Positions 54,881-62,881 of a DNA stretch of 64,000 nucleotides are shown one piece after another. The stretch spans positions 186,001-250,000 of the forward strand of contig NZ_QQOH01000001.1 in assembly GCF_003345655.1 (NCBI RefSeq), written 5' to 3'. Positions within the stretch are counted from its first letter, which is position 1, and each line of letters begins with the position of its first letter. A program made the translations under genes and the position numbers. This DNA comes from Motiliproteus coralliicola (GTDB lineage: Bacteria > Pseudomonadota > Gammaproteobacteria > Pseudomonadales > Balneatricaceae). The notes under the pieces were generated by a model. That model worked only from the letters and a program-made list of their open reading frames with translations, was not told the DNA's origin and ran no database searches.

Positions 54881-55002
54881 TTGTTGTTATTTGCATGTTG
54901 TACCGATTGGATCTGCGTTGAAATTATTGCACAGCTTTTGGTGATGATGGGGCTAAAACGGAGCGACGCTTCTATACCATTAGTCGAAACTGATAAATGC
55001 TG

Positions 55003-55746
55003 TTAGCTGGCTGTTTGCGAGTCGAGGGGTGGAATATCGAAGCAAATCAGCTGCCGATCACCGTTAGGCTCGCAGCGCAGGTACCAGCCTCGTTCTCCCC
55101 AGTCCCCCAATACAATACGTTCGGCCGCTTGTTGGTCGATTTTTAATTGGTGCGTCGCGGGCCGATGGGTATGGCCGTGGATCATCAGTCGAACCTTATG
55201 AGCCCCAAGTTGTTTTTTCACCTCGCTCGGTGTGACATCCATGATCATCAGGCTTTTGCCGGCTTTGGCTTGTTGGCTTTGTTGTTGGATGCGATTGGCA
55301 ATTCGCTGCTTGACTCTAAGCGGTACGATGTATTGCAGTGCGAAGATAAACCGGCTGCGGATGATGCGTCGGTACTTTTGGTAGCCGGCATCGTCCAGGC
55401 AGAGGCTATCGCCGTGCATCAACAGGGTGGGTTGGCCGTAGAGGTCGATCAGGCTTGGGTCGGTCAGCAGGGTTGCGCCGGCTTTGTCGCAGTAACGCTG
55501 CCCGAACAGGAAGTCCCGATTGCCATGCATCAGGTAGATGCGGGTTCCTTGCTGACTAAACCGCTTCAGCTTGTCGGCCACCTCGAGGGTGAAGGGGTCT
55601 TCGTATAACCAAAGATGAAAAAAATCACCGAGGATATAGAGTGCGTCAGCCCCTTGAGCGGTGGTGTCGAGAAAATCGAAAAACGCCCGCGTTAGGTGCG
55701 GGCGTCGGGGATCCAGATGTAGATCCGAGATGAACAGGGTAGTCAC
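55003..55746 (-). CDS. lpxH: UDP-2,3-diacylglucosamine diphosphatase
   Basis: The 247-residue metallophosphoesterase makes lipid X from UDP-diacylglucosamine in lipid A synthesis, at the inner face of the inner membrane. Metal-binding motifs are FISDLHLDPRRPHL, YILGDFFHLW, LMHGNRDFLFG and MIHGHTHRPATH. Length is normal. It starts 21 bases after ppiB on the same strand, an arrangement shared with Pseudomonas. Confidence 0.96.
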   Translation of the reverse strand: MTTLFISDLHLDPRRPHLTRAFFDFLDTTAQGADALYILGDFFHLWLYEDPFTLEVADKLKRFSQQGTRIYLMHGNRDFLFGQRYCDKAGATLLTDPSLIDLYGQPTLLMHGDSLCLDDAGYQKYRRIIRSRFIFALQYIVPLRVKQRIANRIQQQSQQAKAGKSLMIMDVTPSEVKKQLGAHKVRLMIHGHTHRPATHQLKIDQQAAERIVLGDWGERGWYLRCEPNGDRQLICFDIPPLDSQTAS

Positions 55747-55767
55747 AGTGGTGGGTGGCTCCGGTGT

Positions 55768-56262
55768 TTAGTCAGATACCTCGGCAGAGGTAATGACTAC
55801 GTCATCAACCGGTACATCCTGATGGCCGGCACGGCTGGTGGTCTTCACGGCCTTGATCTGGTTGACGATATCCATGCCCTCAACCACTTTGCCGAACACG
55901 GCGTAACCCCAGCCCTCGGTGGACTTGGAGCGATGATCGAGGAAGTTGTTGTCATTAACGTTGATAAAGAACTGCGCAGTGGCGCTGTGCGGGTCCATGG
56001 TCCGGGCCATGGCCAGAGTGCCGGTCTCGTTGCTCAGGCCGTTGTCAGCTTCATTCTCGATCGGCGCTTCGGTGGGCTTTTGTACCATGCCCGGCTCGAA
56101 GCCGCCGCCCTGAATCATGAAGCCATCGATGACGCGGTGAAAAATCGTACCGTCAAAGAAGCCGTTGCGCACATACTCTCGGAAGTTGGCACAGGTCTTC
56201 GGTGCCTTATCGTCGTTGAGCTCGATCTTGATTTCACCGAGATTGGTTTGAAGCGTGATCAT
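55768..56262 (-). CDS. ppiB: Cytoplasmic peptidyl-prolyl cis-trans isomerase B (cyclophilin)
   Basis: The 164-residue cyclophilin speeds proline isomerisation during folding. Active-site segments are [19 protein letters not shown] (catalytic Arg), [19 protein letters not shown] and [18 protein letters not shown]. Phe replaces the Trp that confers cyclosporin sensitivity, as in E. coli PpiB. There is no signal peptide. The next gene upstream on the same strand is a closely similar exported cyclophilin, so the two look like a tandem duplication. Confidence 0.95.
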   Translation of the reverse strand: MITLQTNLGEIKIELNDDKAPKTCANFREYVRNGFFDGTIFHRVIDGFMIQGGGFEPGMVQKPTEAPIENEADNGLSNETGTLAMARTMDPHSATAQFFINVNDNNFLDHRSKSTEGWGYAVFGKVVEGMDIVNQIKAVKTTSRAGHQDVPVDDVVITSAEVSD

Positions 56263-56375
56263 GACGGTTATCCTTCTCTAATAACATATACCGATAACGC
56301 CGATTAGGCGTCGGCCGATTATAGGTGGCCGACGCCCGCTTGGCGAATATCATTGCCTGGCTCTAGCTGCGTGGT

Positions 56376-56999
56376 TTAACGGAGGCTGGCCTTGTTGATG
56401 ACGATAGGTTCGGCCGGAACATCCCGGTAGCCCCATTTACTGGTGGTTGAGACCTGCTTGATCTGATTGACCACGCCCATCCCTTCAACGACTTTGCCAA
56501 ACACGGCGTATCCCCAGCCTTGGTTGGTCTTGGATTGATGATCAAGGAAGACATTGTCATTCACGTTGATAAAGAATTGAGCTGTAGCGCTGTGGGGATC
56601 GCCGGTGCGGGCCAGGGCGACGGAGCCGGTCACGTTGCTAAGTCCGTTATCGGCTTCGTTCTCGATCGGTGCTTGGGTGGGCTTGCGCGACATGCTGGGA
56701 GTGAAACCACCGCCTTGTATCATAAAGCCGTTGATGACCCGATGAAAAATGACACCGTCGTAATAGCCGCTTTTTACATAGGCGCTAAAATTCGCCACGC
56801 TTTTGGGGGCTTTTTCAGGGTTCAATTCGATGACTATATTACCCATGTTGGTTTCAAGCAGGACCTGTTTAGCCTGATCGGGCACGGTGGCAGAAGCAGA
56901 AGGTGCCGTCGCCGAAGCTTCATCTTGGGCAGATGAAGCCTGGCTGCTCAGGGCAATCAGGAAGGCAGCAGAGGTTAGGGCTTTAAACAGCTTTTTCAC
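56376..56999 (-). CDS. Periplasmic peptidyl-prolyl cis-trans isomerase (cyclophilin A type)
   Basis: A 207-residue cyclophilin with a cleavable signal peptide (LFKALTSAAFLIALSSQASS) and a short Ala/Ser/Thr linker before the domain. The active site is [19 protein letters not shown], with [17 protein letters not shown] and [19 protein letters not shown]. It is much like the adjacent ppiB product, differing mainly in the export signal, so it probably arose by local duplication and serves periplasmic folding. The gap to ppiB is 113 bases. Confidence 0.92.
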   Translation of the reverse strand: MKKLFKALTSAAFLIALSSQASSAQDEASATAPSASATVPDQAKQVLLETNMGNIVIELNPEKAPKSVANFSAYVKSGYYDGVIFHRVINGFMIQGGGFTPSMSRKPTQAPIENEADNGLSNVTGSVALARTGDPHSATAQFFINVNDNVFLDHQSKTNQGWGYAVFGKVVEGMGVVNQIKQVSTTSKWGYRDVPAEPIVINKASLR

Positions 57000-57166
57000 G
57001 ATAGATTTCCATTAGCAGAACTGAAGCGGCTTTGATGCCATGGGGACCCGTTCGCTGTCAACTGATCGGATCAAGTCCGAGTGTTAACCGCTGTGCTTCT
57101 ATCAGGGTGATGGCATCAACTCCGCTGTGGAACTCCTTTTAGTAAGCAGCGCCGATTAACAATGGA

Positions 57167-57376
57167 TTAATTACGAAAGGCTGCTTTTTTCCAGGGATCG
57201 AGATCGGAATGCCGACGGCCGGGGTTTTGTCGTCGATCGGGGTTGCCCGGTTGGAAGCGGATATGAGCACGTCGATCCGGAATCTTGCGGCGCACCCTGA
57301 CGCGGCGGTTGGATGGGGCCGGCTTGGTTTCCGTGGATGGAGTCTGTTTGGATTTGGCGAAAAGTTTGAAAAACAT
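57167..57376 (-). CDS. Small arginine-rich hypothetical protein (69 aa)
   Basis: ATG at 57376 follows AAGGAGACGCCTG on the minus strand, an excellent ribosome site; longer upstream frames lack one. The protein begins MFFKLFAKSKQTP and continues with a Pro/Ser stretch and then many Arg (NRRVRVRRKIPDRRAHIRF, NPDRRQNPGRRHSD). The repeated DRR/GRR element recurs about every ten residues. It is strongly basic and likely disordered, which could suit nucleic acid binding. I do not know a family for it. Confidence 0.7.
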   Translation of the reverse strand: MFFKLFAKSKQTPSTETKPAPSNRRVRVRRKIPDRRAHIRFQPGNPDRRQNPGRRHSDLDPWKKAAFRN

Positions 57377-57564
57377 CAGGCGTCTCCTTGCCCTTGAATT
57401 GAGATAGGTCCTTATAAGTTTCCGAGCGTCACTAGCGGATTCAGTATAGAGCATGCTCAGCAGAAGTCGGCCTGCTAGCCTCTTTTCTGATCGGCAGGGT
57501 TAACAAGGCATCTGGAAGAGGCGGTTTTGAAGTTCTGACCCTCCCCAGTATGGCTGCGTAGGGG

Positions 57565-57570
57565 TATAAT
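57565..57570 (+). promoter_or_regulatory. Putative -10 box for glnS
   Basis: A perfect TATAAT lies about 70 bases before the glnS start. No good -35 box is visible at the right spacing. Confidence 0.35.
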
Positions 57571-57640
57571 CCTTCGCTTTGCCCGTCCATTGTGTGGCGG
57601 ATGTTGCTCCTTTTTATTGTGGGAATAACCAGACAGCCTT

Positions 57641-59314
57641 ATGAGCTCTCAATCAAACCAGTCGAAAGTCTCCAACTTTATCGCCCAGATCATCGAAGAT
57701 GATTTGAAAGCCGGTAAGCACACCAAGATTGTTACCCGCTTCCCGCCCGAGCCTAACGGCTACCTGCATATCGGCCACGCCATGTCGATCAGTGTTAACT
57801 TCGGATTGGCCGAGCGTTTCGGTGGGGTCTGTAACCTGCGCTTTGACGACACCAATCCGTCCAAAGAAGAGCAGGAATACGTCGATTCGATCCAAGAAGA
57901 CGTCAAGTGGCTGGGCTTCAGCTGGGATGGTGAAGTGCGTTACGCCTCTGACTACTTCGATCAGTTCTACGCCTGGGCTCAGCACCTGGTGCGTGAAGGC
58001 AAGGCGTATGTCTGCGACCTGTCGGCGGAAGAGGCCAGTGAGTACCGTGGTTGGGCCAAGGAGCCGGGCAAGAACAGCCCTTACCGTGACCGTAGTGTCG
58101 AAGAAAGCCTCGACCTGCTGGAGCGAATGAAAAACGGCGAGTTCGACGAAGGCGCCAAGGTGCTGCGCGCTAAGATCGATATGGCGTCACCGAACATGTC
58201 GATGCGCGACCCGATCATGTACCGGATTCGCAAGCAGTCGCACCACCAGACCGGCGACAAGTGGTGTATCTACCCGAACTACGATTTTGCCCACGGTCAG
58301 GAAGACGCGATCGAAGGGATCACCCACTCGATCTGTACCCTGGAGTTCGCCAACAACCGCGAGCTGTACGACTGGTTCCTCGATAATCTGCCGGTGCCGA
58401 ACCGTCCACACCAGTACGAGTTTGGCCGCCTGAACCTGAATTACACCGTCACCAGTAAGCGCAAGCTTAAGCAGTTGGTTGATGACAAGGTCGTATCTGG
58501 TTGGGACGACCCTCGGATGCCGACTATTTCTGGTCTGCGTCGTCGAGGTTTCACCGCCCAGTCGCTGCGTAATTTCTGCTTCGGCCTGCCGGTTTCCAAG
58601 TCCGACGGTGTGGTCGATATCGCCCAGCTAGAATTTGCCGTCCGTGATGATCTTAATCACAACGCTCCTCGTGCCATGGCGGTTCTGAATCCTTTAAAGG
58701 TGGTGATTACCGATTATCCCGAAGGTGAAGTCGAGTGGTTAAAAGCGCCTGCGCATCCAGAGCAAGACCTGGGCGAAAGAAGTTTGCCGTTTAGCCGTGA
58801 GATTTATATCGATCAAGCGGATTTTAAAGAGGAATACAGCAAGAAATTTAAGAAAAAGCTGACGCCAGGAAAGCGTATCCGATTGCGTAATGCTTATGTG
58901 ATTGAAGCTGATGGTTTTGAAAAAAATGAAGCAGATGAAGTCGTTCAAGTTAATGCGCGTTTAATTCCAAACACTGTGGGTACTGATCCGGAAGATGGAG
59001 TGAACCCTAAGGGGGTTGTGCATTGGGTATCCGCTAGTCATGGCAAGCAAGCAACGATTCGCATCTATGATCGCTTATTTAGCCATGAGGCCCCGGATCG
59101 TGGTGAAGAAGACTTCCTAAGCCATGTGAATCCAGAGTCATTAAAGATCATTGAAGGTTGCTGGGTTGAGCCTGACTTGGTTTCAGCTGCGCCTGAGCAG
59201 TGTTTCCAGTTCGAACGCGAAGGCTACTTTGTGGCCGATCGTTACGACCACAACAGCGAAGCGCCGGTATTCAATAAAACCATCGGATTACGAGACACCT
59301 GGGCTAACAAATAA
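57641..59314 (+). CDS. glnS: Glutaminyl-tRNA synthetase
   Basis: The 557-residue class I enzyme charges tRNA-Gln. HIGH-type motif [19 protein letters not shown], the amino acid pocket [16 protein letters not shown], and the KMSKS-like [11 protein letters not shown] are present; the C-terminal beta-barrel anticodon-binding domain begins near residue 345. Length is normal and the frame intact. Base composition changes sharply inside the gene: about 57% GC up to roughly 58,730, then 30-45% to about 59,200 with AT-rich codons (AAA, GAA, TTT), then back to high GC. This suggests part of the anticodon-binding domain came from another lineage. cysS follows after 38 bases. Confidence 0.97.
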   Translation: MSSQSNQSKVSNFIAQIIEDDLKAGKHTKIVTRFPPEPNGYLHIGHAMSISVNFGLAERFGGVCNLRFDDTNPSKEEQEYVDSIQEDVKWLGFSWDGEVRYASDYFDQFYAWAQHLVREGKAYVCDLSAEEASEYRGWAKEPGKNSPYRDRSVEESLDLLERMKNGEFDEGAKVLRAKIDMASPNMSMRDPIMYRIRKQSHHQTGDKWCIYPNYDFAHGQEDAIEGITHSICTLEFANNRELYDWFLDNLPVPNRPHQYEFGRLNLNYTVTSKRKLKQLVDDKVVSGWDDPRMPTISGLRRRGFTAQSLRNFCFGLPVSKSDGVVDIAQLEFAVRDDLNHNAPRAMAVLNPLKVVITDYPEGEVEWLKAPAHPEQDLGERSLPFSREIYIDQADFKEEYSKKFKKKLTPGKRIRLRNAYVIEADGFEKNEADEVVQVNARLIPNTVGTDPEDGVNPKGVVHWVSASHGKQATIRIYDRLFSHEAPDRGEEDFLSHVNPESLKIIEGCWVEPDLVSAAPEQCFQFEREGYFVADRYDHNSEAPVFNKTIGLRDTWANK

Positions 59315-59352
59315 GGCGAGCCACCGAGTCAGCTGAGATAGTAGGGAGCAGC

Positions 59353-60747
59353 ATGAGTTTACAGATTTACAACACGATGACCCGTCAGAAAGAGGTCTTC
59401 ACGCCAATTGAGCCAGGAAAGATCCGCATGTATGTCTGCGGTATGACGGTTTACGACTACTGTCACCTGGGTCATGCGCGAGTGTTGGTGGCGTTTGATG
59501 TGATTACCCGTTATATGCGTGCCAGTGGTTACGATGTGCACTATGTGCGCAACATCACCGATGTCGATGACAAGATTATCAAGCGGGCCAATGAAAACGA
59601 TGAAAGCTGTGATGCGCTAACCGAGCGTTTTATTGCTGCGATGCATGAAGATGAGGCTCGCCTCGGTGTGCTGTCGCCGACCGAAGAGCCGCGTGCCACC
59701 GCTCATATCGACGGGATCGTCGAGCTGGTCGAAACCTTGATTGACAAGGGTTTTGCCTATGTGGCGGACAATGGTGATGTCTATTATCGGGTCACTAAGT
59801 TTGCCGATTACGGTAAATTGAACAACCGGAATCTGGAAGAGATGCAGGCTGGGGCTCGGATCGATGTCAATGACGTCAAAGAGCATCCAGGGGATTTTGT
59901 ACTCTGGAAGTCGGCTAAGCCCGGCGAAGTGAGCTGGGAATCGCCCTGGGGGCCGGGGCGGCCGGGCTGGCATATCGAATGCTCGGCCATGACCAAATGC
60001 TGTCTGGGTAGCAGTTTTGATATCCACGGCGGTGGTCCGGACCTGAAATTCCCTCACCATGAGAACGAGATTGCCCAGAGCGAAGCGGCCAATGGCGTCA
60101 AGTACGTCAATACCTGGATGCACGCTGGCGCGATCCGGGTCAACAACGAGAAAATGTCCAAGTCGTTGGGCAACTTCTTCACGATCCGGGAGATTCTCGA
60201 AACCTATCACCCTGAAGTGGTGCGTTATTTCCTGACAGCGGGACATTACCGCAGTCAGGTCGATTACTCTGAGGCTAGCTTGAAAGAGGCCAAGGGGGCG
60301 CTGGATCGCTTCTACCATGCGCTACGAGGCATTGAGCCGGTAGAAGAGGGGCAGTTGGATAACGACTATGATGCGCGCTTTACAGCCGCGATGGATGATG
60401 ACTTCAATACCGCAGGCGCGCTGTCGGTGTTGTTCGAGTTGACTCGTGAAATCAATCGGGTCAAAGAGGATGCGCAGCAGGCGGGTCGTCTTGTTTCTCA
60501 GTTGAAGCGTTTGGCGGGAATTCTGGGCTTGTTGCAGCTGGATGCGGAAGTCTATCTCCAGGGCGGTCAAGATGATGCGGGTGATGGGCCGAGTGCCGAG
60601 CAGATCGAGGCGTTGATCGTCGAGCGGGCGGAGGCGAAGAAGGCTCGTAACTTTGCTCGAGCTGATGAGATTCGTGATAGCCTGAAGTCGCAGGGAATCA
60701 TCCTGGATGACAGTCGCGAAGGTACCAGCTGGCGTCGTGAGAGCTAA
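59353..60747 (+). CDS. cysS: Cysteinyl-tRNA synthetase
   Basis: The 464-residue class I enzyme charges tRNA-Cys. MYVCGMTVYDYCHLGHARV holds the first zinc cysteine and the HIGH motif; WHIECSAMTKCCLG, HHENEIAQSEA and KMSKSLGNFF complete zinc site and KMSKS loop. A helical anticodon-binding domain ends the protein. It is in the same direction as glnS and probably in one operon, as in Pseudomonas. A terminator follows. Confidence 0.97.
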   Translation: MSLQIYNTMTRQKEVFTPIEPGKIRMYVCGMTVYDYCHLGHARVLVAFDVITRYMRASGYDVHYVRNITDVDDKIIKRANENDESCDALTERFIAAMHEDEARLGVLSPTEEPRATAHIDGIVELVETLIDKGFAYVADNGDVYYRVTKFADYGKLNNRNLEEMQAGARIDVNDVKEHPGDFVLWKSAKPGEVSWESPWGPGRPGWHIECSAMTKCCLGSSFDIHGGGPDLKFPHHENEIAQSEAANGVKYVNTWMHAGAIRVNNEKMSKSLGNFFTIREILETYHPEVVRYFLTAGHYRSQVDYSEASLKEAKGALDRFYHALRGIEPVEEGQLDNDYDARFTAAMDDDFNTAGALSVLFELTREINRVKEDAQQAGRLVSQLKRLAGILGLLQLDAEVYLQGGQDDAGDGPSAEQIEALIVERAEAKKARNFARADEIRDSLKSQGIILDDSREGTSWRRES

Positions 60748-60768
60748 ACGGCGGCAACAATGATCGAA

Positions 60769-60798
60769 TAAAAAAGGCGCCTTGGGGCGCCTTTTTTA
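60769..60798 (+). terminator. Rho-independent terminator between cysS and folD
   Basis: AAAAAAGGCGCC-TTGG-GGCGCCTTTTTT is symmetrical and can act on both strands for the convergent genes. Confidence 0.9.
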
Positions 60799-60819
60799 AT
60801 GGTTTGGGTTCTTTAGAGA

Positions 60820-61677
60820 TCAGGCGTCATGAAGCACATCGGCAGCGTAGAGGGTGCTTTCCATCAGGGTTGCGACCGTCATTGGCCCAACGCCGCCCGG
60901 TACCGGGGTGATCCAGCCGGCCCGCTCGGCCGCAGGAGCATACTCGACATCACCCACCAGTTTGCCGTTATCCAGGCGGTTGATGCCTACATCGATAACG
61001 ATGGCGCCGGGCTTGATCCATTCGCCTTTGACCAGGCCGGGTTTGCCTACGCCGACCACAACAATGTCGGCCTGGGCAACCTTACCAGCCAAGTCTTGGG
61101 TGAAGCGGTGGCAGGTGGTGGTGGTGACACCTGCCAGTAGCAGCTCCAAGGTCATCGGGCGTCCGACGATGTTGGATGCGCCGACGATGCAGGCATCTTT
61201 GCCGCGAATGGTCTGGCCGGTGGATTCCAGTAGCGTCATCACCCCTTTGGGGGTGCAGGGGCGAAGTACCGGCATGCGCTGAGCCAGACGTCCTAGGTTG
61301 TAAGGGTGGAAACCATCCACATCTTTGTCGGGGCGAATGCGCTCCAGGATCTGGTTGGAATCCAGGTGCTCGGGTAGGGGTAGTTGGACTAGGATGCCGT
61401 CGATGTGATCGGTTTCGTTAAGCTCATCGACCAGATCCAATAGCTCCTGTTGGCTGGTTTCGGCGGGCAGGTCGTAGGCGGTGGATTGAATACCGACCTC
61501 TTCGCAGGCCCGGCGTTTGTGGCTGACATAGACCTGTGAGGCGGGATCGCTGCCGATCAAGATGACGGCGAGTCCTGGTGCGCGCTTGCCGGCTTCCAGG
61601 CGGGCTTGTACGCCAGCTTTAACTTTCTGTTTTACGTCGCTGGCGACCTGTTTGCCGTCGATGATCTTTGCGCTCAT
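60820..61677 (-). CDS. folD: Bifunctional methylenetetrahydrofolate dehydrogenase / methenyltetrahydrofolate cyclohydrolase
   Basis: The 285-residue enzyme interconverts methylene-, methenyl- and formyl-tetrahydrofolate with NADP. Motifs include [19 protein letters not shown] (catalytic Lys), [34 protein letters not shown] and [17 protein letters not shown]. It is normal in length and lies between cysS and the tRNA cluster, as in Pseudomonas. Together with purU (3.0 kb) it handles the one-carbon pool. Confidence 0.97.
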   Translation of the reverse strand: MSAKIIDGKQVASDVKQKVKAGVQARLEAGKRAPGLAVILIGSDPASQVYVSHKRRACEEVGIQSTAYDLPAETSQQELLDLVDELNETDHIDGILVQLPLPEHLDSNQILERIRPDKDVDGFHPYNLGRLAQRMPVLRPCTPKGVMTLLESTGQTIRGKDACIVGASNIVGRPMTLELLLAGVTTTTCHRFTQDLAGKVAQADIVVVGVGKPGLVKGEWIKPGAIVIDVGINRLDNGKLVGDVEYAPAAERAGWITPVPGGVGPMTVATLMESTLYAADVLHDA

Positions 61678-61835
61678 GAAGCTGCCTTTCTACCCTGTTG
61701 CTAAAGCCGGAAACACCGGCGGTAAAAATGAGGCTGCGATTTTCGCATGGAAAACCGCTTAGGCAAAGTAAGGGGTGTTGATTAGCGCCAGTATTTGTTG
61801 TGGATCGGGTAGGACCAAAAAACCTAAAAAAGAGG

Positions 61836-61863
61836 TTGACCTGAGTCTCCGCAGTTGTAGAAT
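61836..61863 (+). promoter_or_regulatory. Promoter of tRNA-Pro
   Basis: TTGACC and TAGAAT are separated by 16 bases. A GC-rich discriminator (ACGCACC) follows, as in stringently controlled stable RNA genes. Confidence 0.7.
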
Positions 61864-61903
61864 ACGCACCTCTTTCAACGCGGCCATTCAGTCGCGGATC
61901 TGT

Positions 61904-61980
61904 CGGGGTATAGCGCAGTCTGGTAGCGCGCCTGCTTTGGGAGCAGGATGTCGGGAGTTCGAATCTCTCTACCCCGACCA
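61904..61980 (+). tRNA. tRNA-Pro (anticodon TGG)
   Basis: A 77-base cloverleaf with acceptor stem CGGGGTA/TACCCCG, anticodon stem CCTGC/GCAGG, loop TTTGGGA and T-loop GTTCGAATC. CCA is encoded. Confidence 0.95.
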
Positions 61981-62056
61981 CTTTTCTCTTTGATCTCATT
62001 TGCTTGCATCTTTCTGATGTGGTTTTTTTCGATGGCCGAATTTCGCGTTAGGGATA

Positions 62057-62084
62057 TTGCATTTCGTCGCGGTGGCTCTACAAT
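62057..62084 (+). promoter_or_regulatory. Promoter of tRNA-Arg
   Basis: TTGCAT and TACAAT with a 16-base spacer, followed by TCGCACCACC. Confidence 0.7.
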
Positions 62085-62146
62085 TCGCACCACCTGAGCA
62101 GACGCTGGTTGAATGTCTGCTTGGAGATTGAATGCGTTATCTGTGT

Positions 62147-62223
62147 GCGCCCTTAGCTCAGCTGGATAGAGCAACGGCCTTCTAAGCCGTAGGTCACAGG
62201 TTCGAATCCTGTAGGGCGTGCCA
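62147..62223 (+). tRNA. tRNA-Arg (anticodon TCT)
   Basis: A 77-base cloverleaf with acceptor GCGCCCT/AGGGCGT, anticodon stem ACGGC/GCCGT, loop CTTCTAA and T-loop GTTCGAATC. CCA is encoded. Confidence 0.95.
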
Positions 62224-62294
62224 TTCTGTTTAGTTCGGCTAGGCGGTCTGGTTAAGTGCTCGAATGCGAAACTATTTTTTGAAGAAAAAGAGGG

Positions 62295-62322
62295 TTGCAT
62301 TTCACGCTGTGCACGCTAAGAT
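62295..62322 (+). promoter_or_regulatory. Promoter of tRNA-His-Leu-His
   Basis: TTGCAT and TAAGAT with a 16-base spacer, then ACGCGCCACC. The same layout as the tRNA-Arg promoter. Confidence 0.7.
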
Positions 62323-62420
62323 ACGCGCCACCTCGACAAGCGGGGTATCTAGAGTGGCTTAGATCACTCATCGCAGAAGCTATTCTGCGGATCGATCGAA
62401 AGGTCGAAATTTGCATAATG

Positions 62421-62496
62421 GTGGGCGTAGCTCAGTTGGTAGAGCCCCGGATTGTGATTCCGGTGGTCGTGGGTTCGAGCCCCATCGCCCACCCCA
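62421..62496 (+). tRNA. tRNA-His (anticodon GTG), copy 1
   Basis: A 76-base cloverleaf with acceptor GTGGGCG/CGCCCAC, anticodon stem CCGGA/TCCGG and loop TTGTGAT. The G at 62420 can supply the extra G-1 that pairs with C73. CCA is encoded. Confidence 0.95.
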
Positions 62497-62513
62497 TTAT
62501 GCAACCTGTCATT

Positions 62514-62598
<85 letters not shown>

Positions 62599-62615
62599 TG
62601 ACAGCTTAAGAGATG

Positions 62616-62691
62616 GTGGGCGTAGCTCAGTTGGTAGAGCCCCGGATTGTGATTCCGGTGGTCGTGGGTTCGAGCCCCATCGCCCACCCCA
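62616..62691 (+). tRNA. tRNA-His (anticodon GTG), copy 2
   Basis: Identical to the copy at 62421-62496. The identity extends a few bases into each flank, giving a direct repeat of about 80 bases 195 bases apart. The G at 62615 is the possible G-1. Confidence 0.95.
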
Positions 62692-62781
62692 TCTCTGACA
62701 CTCTCTTCTTACTCTCTCCATTCTATAGATTCACTATCTTTCGATGCCGGTTAGGTTGTGGCCGAATTGTGTCGGTTACGC

Positions 62782-62810
62782 TTGACTCCGTAGCAGTGAT
62801 GGCAGAAAAT
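62782..62810 (+). promoter_or_regulatory. Putative promoter of tig
   Basis: TTGACT and GAAAAT are separated by 17 bases, about 70 bases before the tig start. Confidence 0.45.
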
Positions 62811-62881
62811 TTCGCCCCTTTAGTTTTAGCTGTGGCGGCGAATGGTTCGGCCGCGAGTAATTACATTTGTGAGGAAAATCC

